From Dyella jiangningensis (lineage in GTDB: Bacteria > Pseudomonadota > Gammaproteobacteria > Xanthomonadales > Rhodanobacteraceae): a stretch of 64,000 nt of DNA. This document shows, piece by piece, positions 46,182 to 55,987 of the stretch (positions are counted from its first letter, which is position 1; each line of letters starts with the position of its first letter). The DNA lies in the NCBI RefSeq assembly GCF_003264855.1, contig NZ_NFZS01000004.1:620001-684000 (forward strand), given 5' to 3'. The notes beneath the pieces were generated by a model. The model was not told where the DNA came from, ran no database searches, and saw only the letters and a program-made list of their open reading frames with translations. Position numbers and translations under genes: made by a program.

Positions 46182-46273
46182 GCCTTGAATCCGTCAAACG
46201 CCGCGGCACGAGGCAGGCCGCGGCAAGCAATGCGTCGTTGAAGCCGGAGCCCCTCCACTCCGGCAAGCCGCCC

Positions 46274-46606
46274 TCAGGACGACTTCAGCGTGCCCTTGGG
46301 CAGCACCTGCTGCACGGCGCCCTTCTGCAGCTTGATCTTCACGTTCGGTGCGATCTCGACCGTGATGAAGCTCTCGCCCACTTCGTCCACCTTGCCGGCG
46401 ATGCCGCCGTTGGTGACCACTTCGTCGCCCTTGGACAGCGCGGCGACCATGTTGCGGTGCTCCTTCTGGCGCTTCATCTGCGGGCGGATCATCAGGAAAT
46501 AGAAGACCACGAACAGCAGGATCAACGGCAGGAACGTCATGATCGGGTTCGGTGCGCCGGCAGCCGGAGCGGCCTGGGCGATCACGAAGGACGTCGGAAA
46601 AGTCAT
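46274..46606 (-). CDS. yajC: Preprotein translocase accessory subunit YajC
   Basis: A 110-residue protein with a membrane segment (about 23-44, FLPLILLFVVFYFLMIRPQMKRQKEH) and the cytoplasmic YajC domain (LSKGDEVVTNGGIAGKV). ATG 46606 fits the family start; the open frame to 46699 is upstream DNA. The promoter should lie in 46607-46822, where a 7-bp stem (GGTTCCA/TGGAACC, 46627-46654) is the only structure seen. Confidence 0.95.
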   Translation of the reverse strand: MTFPTSFVIAQAAPAAGAPNPIMTFLPLILLFVVFYFLMIRPQMKRQKEHRNMVAALSKGDEVVTNGGIAGKVDEVGESFITVEIAPNVKIKLQKGAVQQVLPKGTLKSS

Positions 46607-46822
46607 CAGCTTGTCTCGCAAGTTATGGTTCCAACAGGGATTTCCGCTGGAACCTGATAAAAGATCGTGGATTATGCCACGCGCCCCCGGGCCCTGCATG
46701 CGTCACAAGGCCCGCCCGTCGAGGGTTCTGGCGGCGGGGAAGACAGATTCCAAGGGCAAGACCGGCGCGGGATCGTGATGGTTCCCGGGCCCCGCTTCTT
46801 TCCATCGGCTCAACGAAGCGTT

Positions 46823-47362
46823 CCCTTCTCCCCTTGGAAGAAGGTACCGCTCCCACGGGACTCCTTCGATCGCAGGCGGTGAGGGTTCGGTCGGAGCGAG
46901 AGGTGAAAGGCTACGCGGGCCCCGCACCCTCTCCCCAACCCCTCTCCCATTGGGAGAGGGGCTAAAGCGGCTGCAATGTCGTGACTGGCGCTTACAAAGC
47001 ACACCAACCTTTTCACGCGTGAGCCCTTCTCCCCTTGGAAGAAGGTGCCGGTCCCACGGGACTCGTTCGATCGCAGGCGGATGAGGATTTGAGTGGAGCG
47101 AAAGGTGAAGGCTACGCAAGCCCCGTACCCACACGCCCCTCCCCTCTCCCGTAGGGAGATGGACTGAGCTATCTGCGATGTAGTAACTGCGGTTTTGGAA
47201 GCATCCCAATCCCTTCACGCGTGAATCCTTCTCCCCTTGGGAGAAGGTGCCGGCAGGCGGATGAGGGTGCGAACGGAGCGAAAGGTGAAAGGTTGCGCAA
47301 GCACTGCACCCCTCTCCCCTCTCCCACCAGGACTACCTTCGGGCGCCGTGGGGAGAGGGTGG
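46823..47362. repeat. Three tandem copies of a ~201-bp composite intergenic repeat
   Basis: Copies begin with CCTTCTCCCCTTGG at 46823, 47024 and 47226 (periods 201 and 202 bp). Each has a CTTCTCC/GGAGAAG stem, a GATCGCAGGCGG or GGCAGGCGG block, GGAGCGAAAGGTGAAAGG, a CCTCTCC/GGAGAGG stem, and a linker ending CACGCGTGA. The third is cut short. It separates tgt from yajC, genes usually adjacent. Confidence 0.85.
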
Positions 47363-47398
47363 CACCTTGCAGAACCGGGGCTGGCTGCCAAAGCGCCG

Positions 47399-48751
<1,353 letters not shown>

Positions 48752-48779
48752 TCAGCTCCGGCCTTTGACGGTCAATCCC

Positions 48780-49150
48780 CTATGCCGCGAGCAGGCGGGG
48801 AGGCGGAGCAGCCCGCAGGGTGGCCGGCATGGACGCCGGCCAGTGGATCGTCAGGGCAGGATGCCCTGTCGATCCACCCCGCCTCCCGCCTGCGACCCCG
48901 CAGGGGCGCGGCATCGGGGTGGCCTTTCTCTTGGCATTGCCACCTTTACTGTGGTTACTTCTCTTTACTCCGGGCGTCCTGCCCTCCGCCCTTCCTCGCT
49001 CCTCAAAGCAGGCGCCATCCATGGCGCCTCCCCGCGTGCGGGCCGGCTTCGCCGTTCGCACGCGCTCCTGCGCGTGCGTGGCCACGCAAAGAGAAGTGAC
49101 CCGGGCCGCGGCAGCGGTCCGGAAGCCCGCTGCAGGCGAGCAATCTGGTG
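48780..49150. repeat. Probable dispersed intergenic element with a CTTCTCTTT / AAAGAGAAG inverted pair
   Basis: The segment contains GGCCTTTCTCTTGG, GGTTACTTCTCTTT and, about 120 bp on, CGCAAAGAGAAGTGACCCG, its inverse, plus GC-rich runs rich in CCGCAGGG. Similar layouts are common between genes in Xanthomonadales. No transposase or intact protein is present; open frames of 60-149 codons are judged non-coding. Confidence 0.5.
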
Positions 49151-49231
49151 ATATCGCGACAACCGAAGACTGTCGCTGCTGGGTCCCGGCCTACGCCGGG
49201 ACGACGAGGAATGAAGACAGACGCGAAGGGC

Positions 49232-49258
49232 TATCGCGCGCAGGGTGCGCTCCTACAG
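49232..49258. repeat. Single right arm of the GTAGGAGC element
   Basis: GCGCGCAGGGTGCGCTCCTA is a solitary copy of the right arm with small changes, 20 bp from the queA stop; no matching left arm is nearby. Confidence 0.75.
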
Positions 49259-49277
49259 AAACACGGTGAGGTTCGCC

Positions 49278-50306
49278 TCAGCCCTTCGGCAGGATCAACA
49301 TCGCATCGCCATACGAGAAAAAGCGGTACTTCTGCTCAACCGCATGCCGATACGAAGCCAGCATGAAATCCCTGCCCGCCAATGCCGACACGAGCATCAA
49401 CAACGTCGATTGCGGCAGATGGAAATTGGTCAGCAGCCCGTCGATGCTGCTGAACCTGTAGCCCGGGAAGATGAAGATCTGCGTCTCGCCGGCAAACGGC
49501 TGCAGTTCGCCATCACGCACCGCACTCTCCAGCGCACGCACCACCGTCGTACCCACGGCGATCACGCGACCGCCGGCTGCGCGCGTACGGCGGATCTGCT
49601 CCACCAGGCTCGCGCCGACATTGAGCCACTCGCGATGCATCTGGTGATCCTTGATGTCATCGGCACGCACGGGCTGGAACGTACCCGCACCGACATGCAA
49701 GGTCACGTAACCGAACTGCACGCCACGCTCGCGCAGCGTCGCCAACGTCGTCTCGTCGAAATGCAGGCCAGCCGTCGGCGCCGCGACGGCACCGGGCTCA
49801 CGCGCGAACACCGTCTGATAGCGCTCCATGTCGCCCTGGTCGGCATGACGCGTGATGTAGGGCGGCAATGGCATCTCGCCCAGACGCAGCAGCAAGCGCT
49901 CCAGCGGATCGGTGGATTCGAAACGCAAGCGGAAGAACGGCCCATCGCGCCCCAGCACCACCGCGTGGCTGCCATCGGCCAGCTCGATGCGACCACCCTC
50001 CTTCGGCTTCTTGCTCACGCCGAGCTGGACCGTCGCCTCGTGGGCACCGGTGACGCGCTCGATCAGGATCTCGACCTGTCCACCCGTATCCTTGCGTCCG
50101 TAGAGTCGAGCCGGCAGCACGCGCGTGTCGTTGAACACGAGCAAATCGCCCTTGCGCAGGAAATCCGGCAGATCGCGGAACATGCGGTCCTGGCGGGCCT
50201 GCGCTTCCACATCGAGCACCAGCAAGCGGCTGGCCGAGCGCTCGGCCAGCGGCGCCTGGGCGATCAATTCGGGCGGAAGTTCAAAGTCGAAATCGGTCTT
50301 CTTCAC
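49278..50306 (-). CDS. queA: S-adenosylmethionine:tRNA ribosyltransferase-isomerase QueA
   Basis: A 342-residue QueA. DFDFELPPELIAQAPLAERSASRLLVLD begins the family, with GDLLVFNDTRVLPARLYG, PTAGLHFDE, HVGAGTFQPVRADDI and VTTVVRALES-like VGTTVVRALESAV following. It makes epoxyqueuosine from preQ1-tRNA and SAM, the step after Tgt. A GTG at 50306 (before KKTDFDF) is preferred; a TTG at 50345 would add 13 residues. No ribosome site is clear for either. Confidence 0.95.
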   Translation of the reverse strand: MKKTDFDFELPPELIAQAPLAERSASRLLVLDVEAQARQDRMFRDLPDFLRKGDLLVFNDTRVLPARLYGRKDTGGQVEILIERVTGAHEATVQLGVSKKPKEGGRIELADGSHAVVLGRDGPFFRLRFESTDPLERLLLRLGEMPLPPYITRHADQGDMERYQTVFAREPGAVAAPTAGLHFDETTLATLRERGVQFGYVTLHVGAGTFQPVRADDIKDHQMHREWLNVGASLVEQIRRTRAAGGRVIAVGTTVVRALESAVRDGELQPFAGETQIFIFPGYRFSSIDGLLTNFHLPQSTLLMLVSALAGRDFMLASYRHAVEQKYRFFSYGDAMLILPKG

Positions 50307-50435
50307 GGCGGGAACAATGGCGTCGAATGCGCCATTATCGCGCAAAGCGTCCGCCAGGGCCGGGAAGCCGTCCGAGGGCGACTTCCCGGAGAACGACCTT
50401 CAGCGCGTGCGCAATGCGTGCCGTGGGGCATCGAA

Positions 50436-52811
50436 TCACGCCGCTTCACTACCCCTCCGGCGACGACGGCGCCACAACCACAAGGCGAAACCCGCCACCA
50501 CGAGCACCAGGGCGCCCACCTCATAGGGGAAGTAGCGCCGTATCGCATGCTTGACCGCGGCCACCTGTTGCGCGCGCTTGAGCGTGCGTGCGCGGTCGAA
50601 GTCGGGCTCCTCGCAGTTGCGGCCAAAATCCTCGGCCCAGTCCACGTAGGGGCCTTGCTTGACATAGCGTTGGTAGAGCACGGTGGCGCGGCGCATGCGT
50701 TCAGACGGCTGAGCCGGAGTGGGGTCGCCGTAGAACGCATAGTTGTCCTCATAGTCCGGCGGGCCTTCCAGCATCCAGCCCGTGGCCTTGCAAAGCACGG
50801 CGGCGAACGCCTGTGAGCGTGGCGGCAGCAGGTCGGCGGCATGCGACGCCTCGTCGGCGGCGACGTAACGGTAGTGGAAGCGGCGATCAGGCTTGGCTTC
50901 GCTATCGGCGTAGCGCTGGCGCTCGCCGTCGGTGACGAAGGCCTGCTCCAGCGACTTGCGATCCTGTCCGCTGCCGCCCTGGAAGCTGCCGCCGTTGTCG
51001 TTGTAGTCGGGGCCTTGCTCGAAACCGAGGATCTCCATGCCCTGCTCGCGCGCGATTACCGCCGCGGCATACAGCGCCTGCGCCTTGCCGATGTCGGTCC
51101 ACGCATGTTCACTGTCGTGCATGGCCTGCACGTAGGCGCGCGCCTGGCGGCGCAGGCTCAACGGGTGCGTCTTGCCGTCGTTGTCGTAGCTGCTGAAGCG
51201 CGGGTCATCGTCGGCAGGAAAATAAGCCTGCGCTTCGTCATAGCGCCCCGCTCGCATCAGCCGGCGCGCGAGCAGCCAACGCAGGTTGTCGCCCAGTGGG
51301 CGCGCCTCGCAGCAGTCGTTGGTGCCGGCCTTCTTCGGCGGCACGGGCGTCGCCGGCGCGCGGGCATCGACGAAGGCCTTGAGTTCATCCACGGTGAGCA
51401 CGCGCTCGGCGAGGTACGCGGCATCGTTGCCGTAACCATAGCCCGCGGTCTCCCCGTCCTGGTCGTAGAGGTTGCCGTCGCCGCCCGCGCTCAGAGCGGC
51501 ATCGTAGAGATGGCCCAGCGCTTCGACGTACTCACCGCGCGCGAGCGACAACACGCCGCGCTCGCCGATCAGCAAGTTGACGTTCGCCGGCTCCAGCGCA
51601 GGCTGTGCTTGCCCGGTTTTAGGAAATGCCTTGGCCGCAGCGGCATAGGCTGCGCTGGCCGCCGCCAGGTCGCCCTTCTGCAAGGCCAACTTTGCCCGCA
51701 CCCAGTCGGCCAGCGGCCCGGCGGATTTGTCCACCAGGCGCGCCGCCACGTCGTAGCGCCCGGTCTGGTAGGCGAGCGCGGCGAGTCGGTCAAGGCCGAT
51801 CACCTGGTCGAGCCCGCGTTGCTCCACTGCTTCCACCAGCGCGAGCAATCGCGGATCGGGCTTGCTGGTATCGGCGCCGCTCGCCTCGTCGATGCTGCCG
51901 CTGCCCATGCGCGCCAATGCGTAGGTCACCAGCAAACGCTGGACCACCGGGTTGTCCAGCACCGCCGCCATCTGCGAGGGATTGCCCATCACGCTGCCGG
52001 CGATGGCCACCAGCGACTGCACGCCGCTGTCCGATCCGTGGCCGGCCTGCGCGGCATAGAGCGTGATGGCGCGCTTGAGGTCAACCGCTGAAATACCGTC
52101 GCCGCAGTGGTTCGCGTCGTCGTAGAGGTTGCCCCAGCTGCACTGTGTGCCGTGGCTGTAGAGATACAGACGCGCTTCCTCGCCGAAGCTGGCGACGGCC
52201 AGCGCCTGGGTGTCGGACGCGCCGGCAACGGCCCGGTTGCGTGCCAGCTGGAATGACTTGGCCGCCGCATCCCGCTCGCGCCGGAACGCAGTGTCATCCT
52301 CGGCGGCGGCCTGCGCCTTTCCAGCATGGATGCGGCCGAGCATGTAGGCGGCCCACACGGAGCGCAACCTGGCCTGCTCCTCGGGCAGCGCCAGCACCCG
52401 GCCGAAATAGTCTCCGGCCGTGTCCATGTCGCCCTTGGCGAACGCCATGGCGCCGGCGGTATAGGCACGGAGGTCGGCAGGCAGATCCTTGCCTTGCTCG
52501 AACGCCGCGGCGGCGTCTTCGCCCTGCCGCAAGGCCGCGACCTCGTCAGCCTGTGCGGACGTGAGCCCGAGCAACCCGGCCTGCGCGTCGCGATCCGCGC
52601 CTTCGATGGGCTGCGTGGGATCGGGCTGCAGCTTGTCGGTGGGTTCCAGCAGATGCATCGCCTCGAAGGCGAAACTGTTTTGGGGCGTGGATTTGAGCGT
52701 GGCTGCGCGATGATCCAGCAACTGGTTGGGGAACATCGGGCCGCAGGCCCAGGCGACGGCACCGGCGAGGCCGGCAACCAGGGAAGCGACGATCCATGAG
52801 CGCTTGTGCAT
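50436..52811 (-). CDS. Large secreted, C-terminally anchored TPR-like protein of unknown function
   Basis: A 791-residue protein. The signal peptide is at 1-22 (MHKRSWIVASLVAGLAGAVAWA) with mature start CGPMFPNQLL, which has a Cys after the cut site. Many helical-repeat segments follow (AYTAGAMAFAKGDMDTAGDYFGRVLALP, ARGEYVEALGHLYDAALSAG, LMRAGRYDEAQAYFP), and a single membrane segment near 765-782 is followed by RRRRRR, so it is anchored with its body in the periplasm. Paired Cys residues (for example NDCCEA, AVLCKATGW, NCEEPD) suggest disulfides. I do not recognise a named family. It follows the DUF3142 gene by 101 bp in one direction. Confidence 0.8.
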   Translation of the reverse strand: MHKRSWIVASLVAGLAGAVAWACGPMFPNQLLDHRAATLKSTPQNSFAFEAMHLLEPTDKLQPDPTQPIEGADRDAQAGLLGLTSAQADEVAALRQGEDAAAAFEQGKDLPADLRAYTAGAMAFAKGDMDTAGDYFGRVLALPEEQARLRSVWAAYMLGRIHAGKAQAAAEDDTAFRRERDAAAKSFQLARNRAVAGASDTQALAVASFGEEARLYLYSHGTQCSWGNLYDDANHCGDGISAVDLKRAITLYAAQAGHGSDSGVQSLVAIAGSVMGNPSQMAAVLDNPVVQRLLVTYALARMGSGSIDEASGADTSKPDPRLLALVEAVEQRGLDQVIGLDRLAALAYQTGRYDVAARLVDKSAGPLADWVRAKLALQKGDLAAASAAYAAAAKAFPKTGQAQPALEPANVNLLIGERGVLSLARGEYVEALGHLYDAALSAGGDGNLYDQDGETAGYGYGNDAAYLAERVLTVDELKAFVDARAPATPVPPKKAGTNDCCEARPLGDNLRWLLARRLMRAGRYDEAQAYFPADDDPRFSSYDNDGKTHPLSLRRQARAYVQAMHDSEHAWTDIGKAQALYAAAVIAREQGMEILGFEQGPDYNDNGGSFQGGSGQDRKSLEQAFVTDGERQRYADSEAKPDRRFHYRYVAADEASHAADLLPPRSQAFAAVLCKATGWMLEGPPDYEDNYAFYGDPTPAQPSERMRRATVLYQRYVKQGPYVDWAEDFGRNCEEPDFDRARTLKRAQQVAAVKHAIRRYFPYEVGALVLVVAGFALWLWRRRRRRGSEAA

Positions 52812-52912
52812 GTGATTCCTGTGGAGGCTGCGGACGCTCCGCGTCCGGCGCTGCAAGTATGCGATACCGGCGAACCCGCTGCGCGCGGCGCGAGGCCTCA
52901 CTCGCGGCGCGG

Positions 52913-54178
52913 CTAGGGTTCGCTGCTCTCCACTCGCAATGCCGCACCCCCATCGCAACGCAACCAGCCGACGGACAGTTGCCGCCCGGCACGCAACACG
53001 CCTCGCTGAGCGCGCTGCAGGAACAAGCCGTGTGGCGTGCGTTGCAGCGCGTAACCGTGAATGCCGTCGGCGTTGCCACAGGTGGCGTCCAGGCGCAGCA
53101 GCGAGGGCAACGGCAGGTCGGCATTGCCGGCGTTGATCAGCACCAGGTCGCGCAACGCGATGTCGGGCGCCGAACGCACCTGTGCCAGCAGCGATACCAC
53201 GAGCGGCTGCCGCGACAGCACGGCACGCCACGTGGCCAGGCTCCAGGCGCGTGCGTCGTCTTCGGTCGGCACGCGAAACCACACGATGCCTGCCAGCCGC
53301 TGCGGCGCATCCGCCTCCAGCGCGCTGACGAAGCCCTGCATGGCCAGCGGATCGGCGAACAGCTCGCTGGCTTCGTCGCCCGCCACCAGCGTCGGCCGCT
53401 CGCTTTCGATGGACGCCACGCGACCCTGACCATCCCAGCTCACGCGCGTGCCATAGGCCGGCAGGGCCACGCGCCATGGGCCGCGTGCGTGGCGCGCAAA
53501 TGCATCCATCCAGGCATGCGCCTGGCGTGGATCGAACAGACCGGCACGCGGCGATTGCACCGCGTGCACCTGCAATACCGATTCATCCACCCTGGCCAGC
53601 AGCGCATCGAGGCTGGCGCTGTCGAGCCAGGTGGGCAACACCGTGATGGAAAGACGCAGCGGTTCGCCCAGCGAAGTGCGAAGCAGCGACAGGAAACGCG
53701 CGTACACCGGCAGTCGTGAGGTGGCGCAGTCGTGATCGATTTCCACGCCGGCTATGCGCAGCCCGCGGCCGCGCCATTGCGCCAGCACGGATTGGATGTG
53801 ATCGATCACGTCGGCCGCATCCCACTGCGCCAACTGGCCTTCGATGCGCACCACCACCGTTACCGGCTTGCCGGTGGCGAGCAGCACCGCCGCGTCGGGC
53901 TCGACGAGATGCCATTGCCCGCGGCCGTCCAGTTCCGCGGCCAGCACGCGCCAGCCCTGCACCACGTCGCTGCTGGTGCGCACTGCATCGCCGAGTGCCG
54001 GCGTCCACTGGCGTTGCCATATGTACGCTTCGTTGCCGAGCGCTACGGGCCGCCCGGAACACGCTGCCGTCGCAAGCACGAACAACCCCAGCGCCAAGCA
54101 GGACAACAGGCGAAGCAAGACATTCGACGAAGGCGGCACGCGGCAATTCCGGAATGACGAACGCCTATTGCACTCCAT
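52913..54178 (-). CDS. DUF3142 lipoprotein, probable glycosidase-like fold
   Basis: A 421-residue protein with a lipobox (ATAAC, Cys at about 40) after an N-terminal 18-residue extension; ATG 54178 is the only in-frame ATG that fits. The body matches DUF3142: WQRQWTPALGDAV, VVQGWRVLAAEL, GLRIAGVEIDHDCATSRLPVYARFL, LSITVLPTWL and IVWFRVPTEDDARAWSL. The EIDHD and barrel-like alternation resemble hydrolase TIM barrels, but catalysis is unproven. It lies 31 bp after the response regulator and seems to be part of the same operon, before the TPR protein. Confidence 0.8.
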   Translation of the reverse strand: MECNRRSSFRNCRVPPSSNVLLRLLSCLALGLFVLATAACSGRPVALGNEAYIWQRQWTPALGDAVRTSSDVVQGWRVLAAELDGRGQWHLVEPDAAVLLATGKPVTVVVRIEGQLAQWDAADVIDHIQSVLAQWRGRGLRIAGVEIDHDCATSRLPVYARFLSLLRTSLGEPLRLSITVLPTWLDSASLDALLARVDESVLQVHAVQSPRAGLFDPRQAHAWMDAFARHARGPWRVALPAYGTRVSWDGQGRVASIESERPTLVAGDEASELFADPLAMQGFVSALEADAPQRLAGIVWFRVPTEDDARAWSLATWRAVLSRQPLVVSLLAQVRSAPDIALRDLVLINAGNADLPLPSLLRLDATCGNADGIHGYALQRTPHGLFLQRAQRGVLRAGRQLSVGWLRCDGGAALRVESSEP

Positions 54179-54209
54179 CGGACGGCGCGCGGCTACCGCC
54201 CGGCAACGC

Positions 54210-54812
54210 TCAAAGCCAACCTTTCTGCCTCGCCAATCGATACGCCTCGATGCGATTGGCGGCACCGAGCTTGCCGATGGCTTCGGAGAGGTAGTTGCGC
54301 ACCGTGCCATGCGAGAGGTTGAGCTGGCTGGCGATATCGCTGGCCGATTGTCCTTCGCCCGCAAGGCGCAGTACCTGGCGCTCGCGGTCGTTGAGCGGAT
54401 CGGCTTCGGACCAGGCCTCGAGCGCCAGTTGCGGATCGATGGCGCGGCCGCCGCGATGGACCATGCGAAGCGCCTCGGCGAGATTCTCCGCCGGCGCATC
54501 CTTCAGCAGATAGCCGGAAACGCCGGCGTCCAGCGCGCGGCGCAGGAAGCCCGGTCGCGCGAAGGTAGTGACGATGATCGTCTTCACCGGCATCTCGTGG
54601 CGCTGGATGCGTTGCGCGAGTTCCAACCCGGTCAGGCCGGGCATCTCGATGTCGGTCACCAACACGTCGGGCTTGAGCCGCTGCAGCTCGCGCCATGCCG
54701 CCTCGCCGTCGGCGGCCGAGCCGAGCACTTCGATATCCGATTCGAGATTGAGCAGCGCCGACAACGCGCCACGCACCATGGCCTGATCTTCGGCCAGCAA
54801 TACACGGATCAT
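54210..54812 (-). CDS. NarL/DesR-type response regulator
   Basis: A 200-residue regulator. The receiver has acidic D9, phospho-acceptor D54 (VLVTDIEMPGLTGLELA) and K105-like YLLKDAPAE; the C-terminal LuxR helix-turn-helix is LNDRERQVLRLAGEGQSASDIASQLNLSHGTVRNYLS. Its ATG overlaps the end of the kinase gene (54809) by 4 bp. It is the only regulator here for two kinases. Confidence 0.94.
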   Translation of the reverse strand: MIRVLLAEDQAMVRGALSALLNLESDIEVLGSAADGEAAWRELQRLKPDVLVTDIEMPGLTGLELAQRIQRHEMPVKTIIVTTFARPGFLRRALDAGVSGYLLKDAPAENLAEALRMVHRGGRAIDPQLALEAWSEADPLNDRERQVLRLAGEGQSASDIASQLNLSHGTVRNYLSEAIGKLGAANRIEAYRLARQKGWL

Positions 54813-55987
54813 GCAACCTTTCCTGTGGTGACGGCCTGCAACATGCGGTGGTCTTCCGTTGCAGCAACCTGGGTCGAGAGTGGCACCATCACTTTCAGCG
54901 TGGTGCCCTTGCGTGCGGGCGAGTCGATCTGCAGGCTGCCACCAAGCGCGCGGATGCGTTCACGCATGCCGCTGACACCGTTGCCGTGGGCCGCAAGGCC
55001 ACCGCAACCGTTGTCGCTGATGCACATCTGGAATCTCCCCGCCTCGAACTGGAACCGCACGCTTGCCACCCTGGCGCGCGCATGGCGATGGATGTTGGTG
55101 ATGGCTTCTCGCAGCACCAGCGCCAAGGGCGCCTCAAGCGCCGGCGGCAGTTCGATGCCTTCGGGCCATTCGCCTTCGAACACCAGGCCCGACGCCTCGA
55201 GCATCAGGCGCGCGGAGACAAGTTCCGCGGCGATATCGCTGCGGCGCATGCCGGTGACGGCGGCGCGTACTTCGCCCAAGGCGTGACGCGCGACCCGCTC
55301 CACTTCTTCCATCTCGCGTTGTGCACGCGGCGGATCGACCTGCGCGAGTTTTCGCGCGAGCTCGGATTTCAATGCAACCAGGGAAAGCGTATGGCCGAGG
55401 AGATCATGCAGGTCGCGGCCGATGCGCTCGCGTTCGGCCAGGGTAGCCAGGCGCCGCACTTCATCCTGGGAAAGACGCAGCTGCGATTCCTTGCGCAGGT
55501 TGCTCATGCGCAGGAAATGGCCCGCGCCGGACAGCAGAGAGGCAAACAGCACGAGGATCATCAGCCACGGCGATACATGCATGCGCATCGACACCAGCGC
55601 CACCGGCACGTACAGCAGCGCCACCGTAGCCAACCATTGGCGGATCGTGGGCAGGTACGCCAGGCACATGATGGCCGACACCACGTAGCCCAGCGCCACG
55701 CCGTTGAAAGGCCAAGCGATCAGTCCGATCGCCACCATGCCGGCGGCGTACCACGGCAGGTAGCGATAAGGTCCGCGATAGATCATGCCGTGCAGGTAGA
55801 GGTACAGCGGCGCCGACAACAGGGTGATGGGCAGCCACCGCGTCCAGACGGCCTGCTTGTCCGCCAGCGGACCCAACACCAGGGCCACCATCCACAGCTT
55901 GCCGGCCGCGGCTTCCCAGCGCAGATAGGGTGGGGAGCGCAGCTGGCCGAGCAGGGAATCCGGTCGCGTGCGAGGCCAGAGCTTCAT
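54809..55987 (-). CDS. DesK-like sensor histidine kinase, copy B
   Basis: A 392-residue HisKA_3-type kinase. About five hydrophobic segments occupy residues 30-155, with no large periplasmic loop, so the sensor is in the membrane. The H-box is AERERIGRDLHDLLGHTLSL with H194, and the ATPase has N box REAITNIHRHA and G box DNGCGGLAAHGNGVSGMRERI. ATG 55987 overlaps the stop of copy A. Intact motifs suggest an active kinase that phosphorylates the regulator at 54210. Confidence 0.93.
   Translation of the reverse strand: MKLWPRTRPDSLLGQLRSPPYLRWEAAAGKLWMVALVLGPLADKQAVWTRWLPITLLSAPLYLYLHGMIYRGPYRYLPWYAAGMVAIGLIAWPFNGVALGYVVSAIMCLAYLPTIRQWLATVALLYVPVALVSMRMHVSPWLMILVLFASLLSGAGHFLRMSNLRKESQLRLSQDEVRRLATLAERERIGRDLHDLLGHTLSLVALKSELARKLAQVDPPRAQREMEEVERVARHALGEVRAAVTGMRRSDIAAELVSARLMLEASGLVFEGEWPEGIELPPALEAPLALVLREAITNIHRHARARVASVRFQFEAGRFQMCISDNGCGGLAAHGNGVSGMRERIRALGGSLQIDSPARKGTTLKVMVPLSTQVAATEDHRMLQAVTTGKVA

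Noticed and set aside
46823-47362. CRISPR-like array between yajC and tgt
   Set aside because: Period is about 201 bp with long, partly conserved units and internal hairpins; no short repeats with unique spacers and no cas genes.
48780-49269. Several open frames of 60-149 codons between tgt and queA
   Set aside because: They lie in repeat-rich GC-rich DNA in several overlapping frames, with no ribosome sites or domains.
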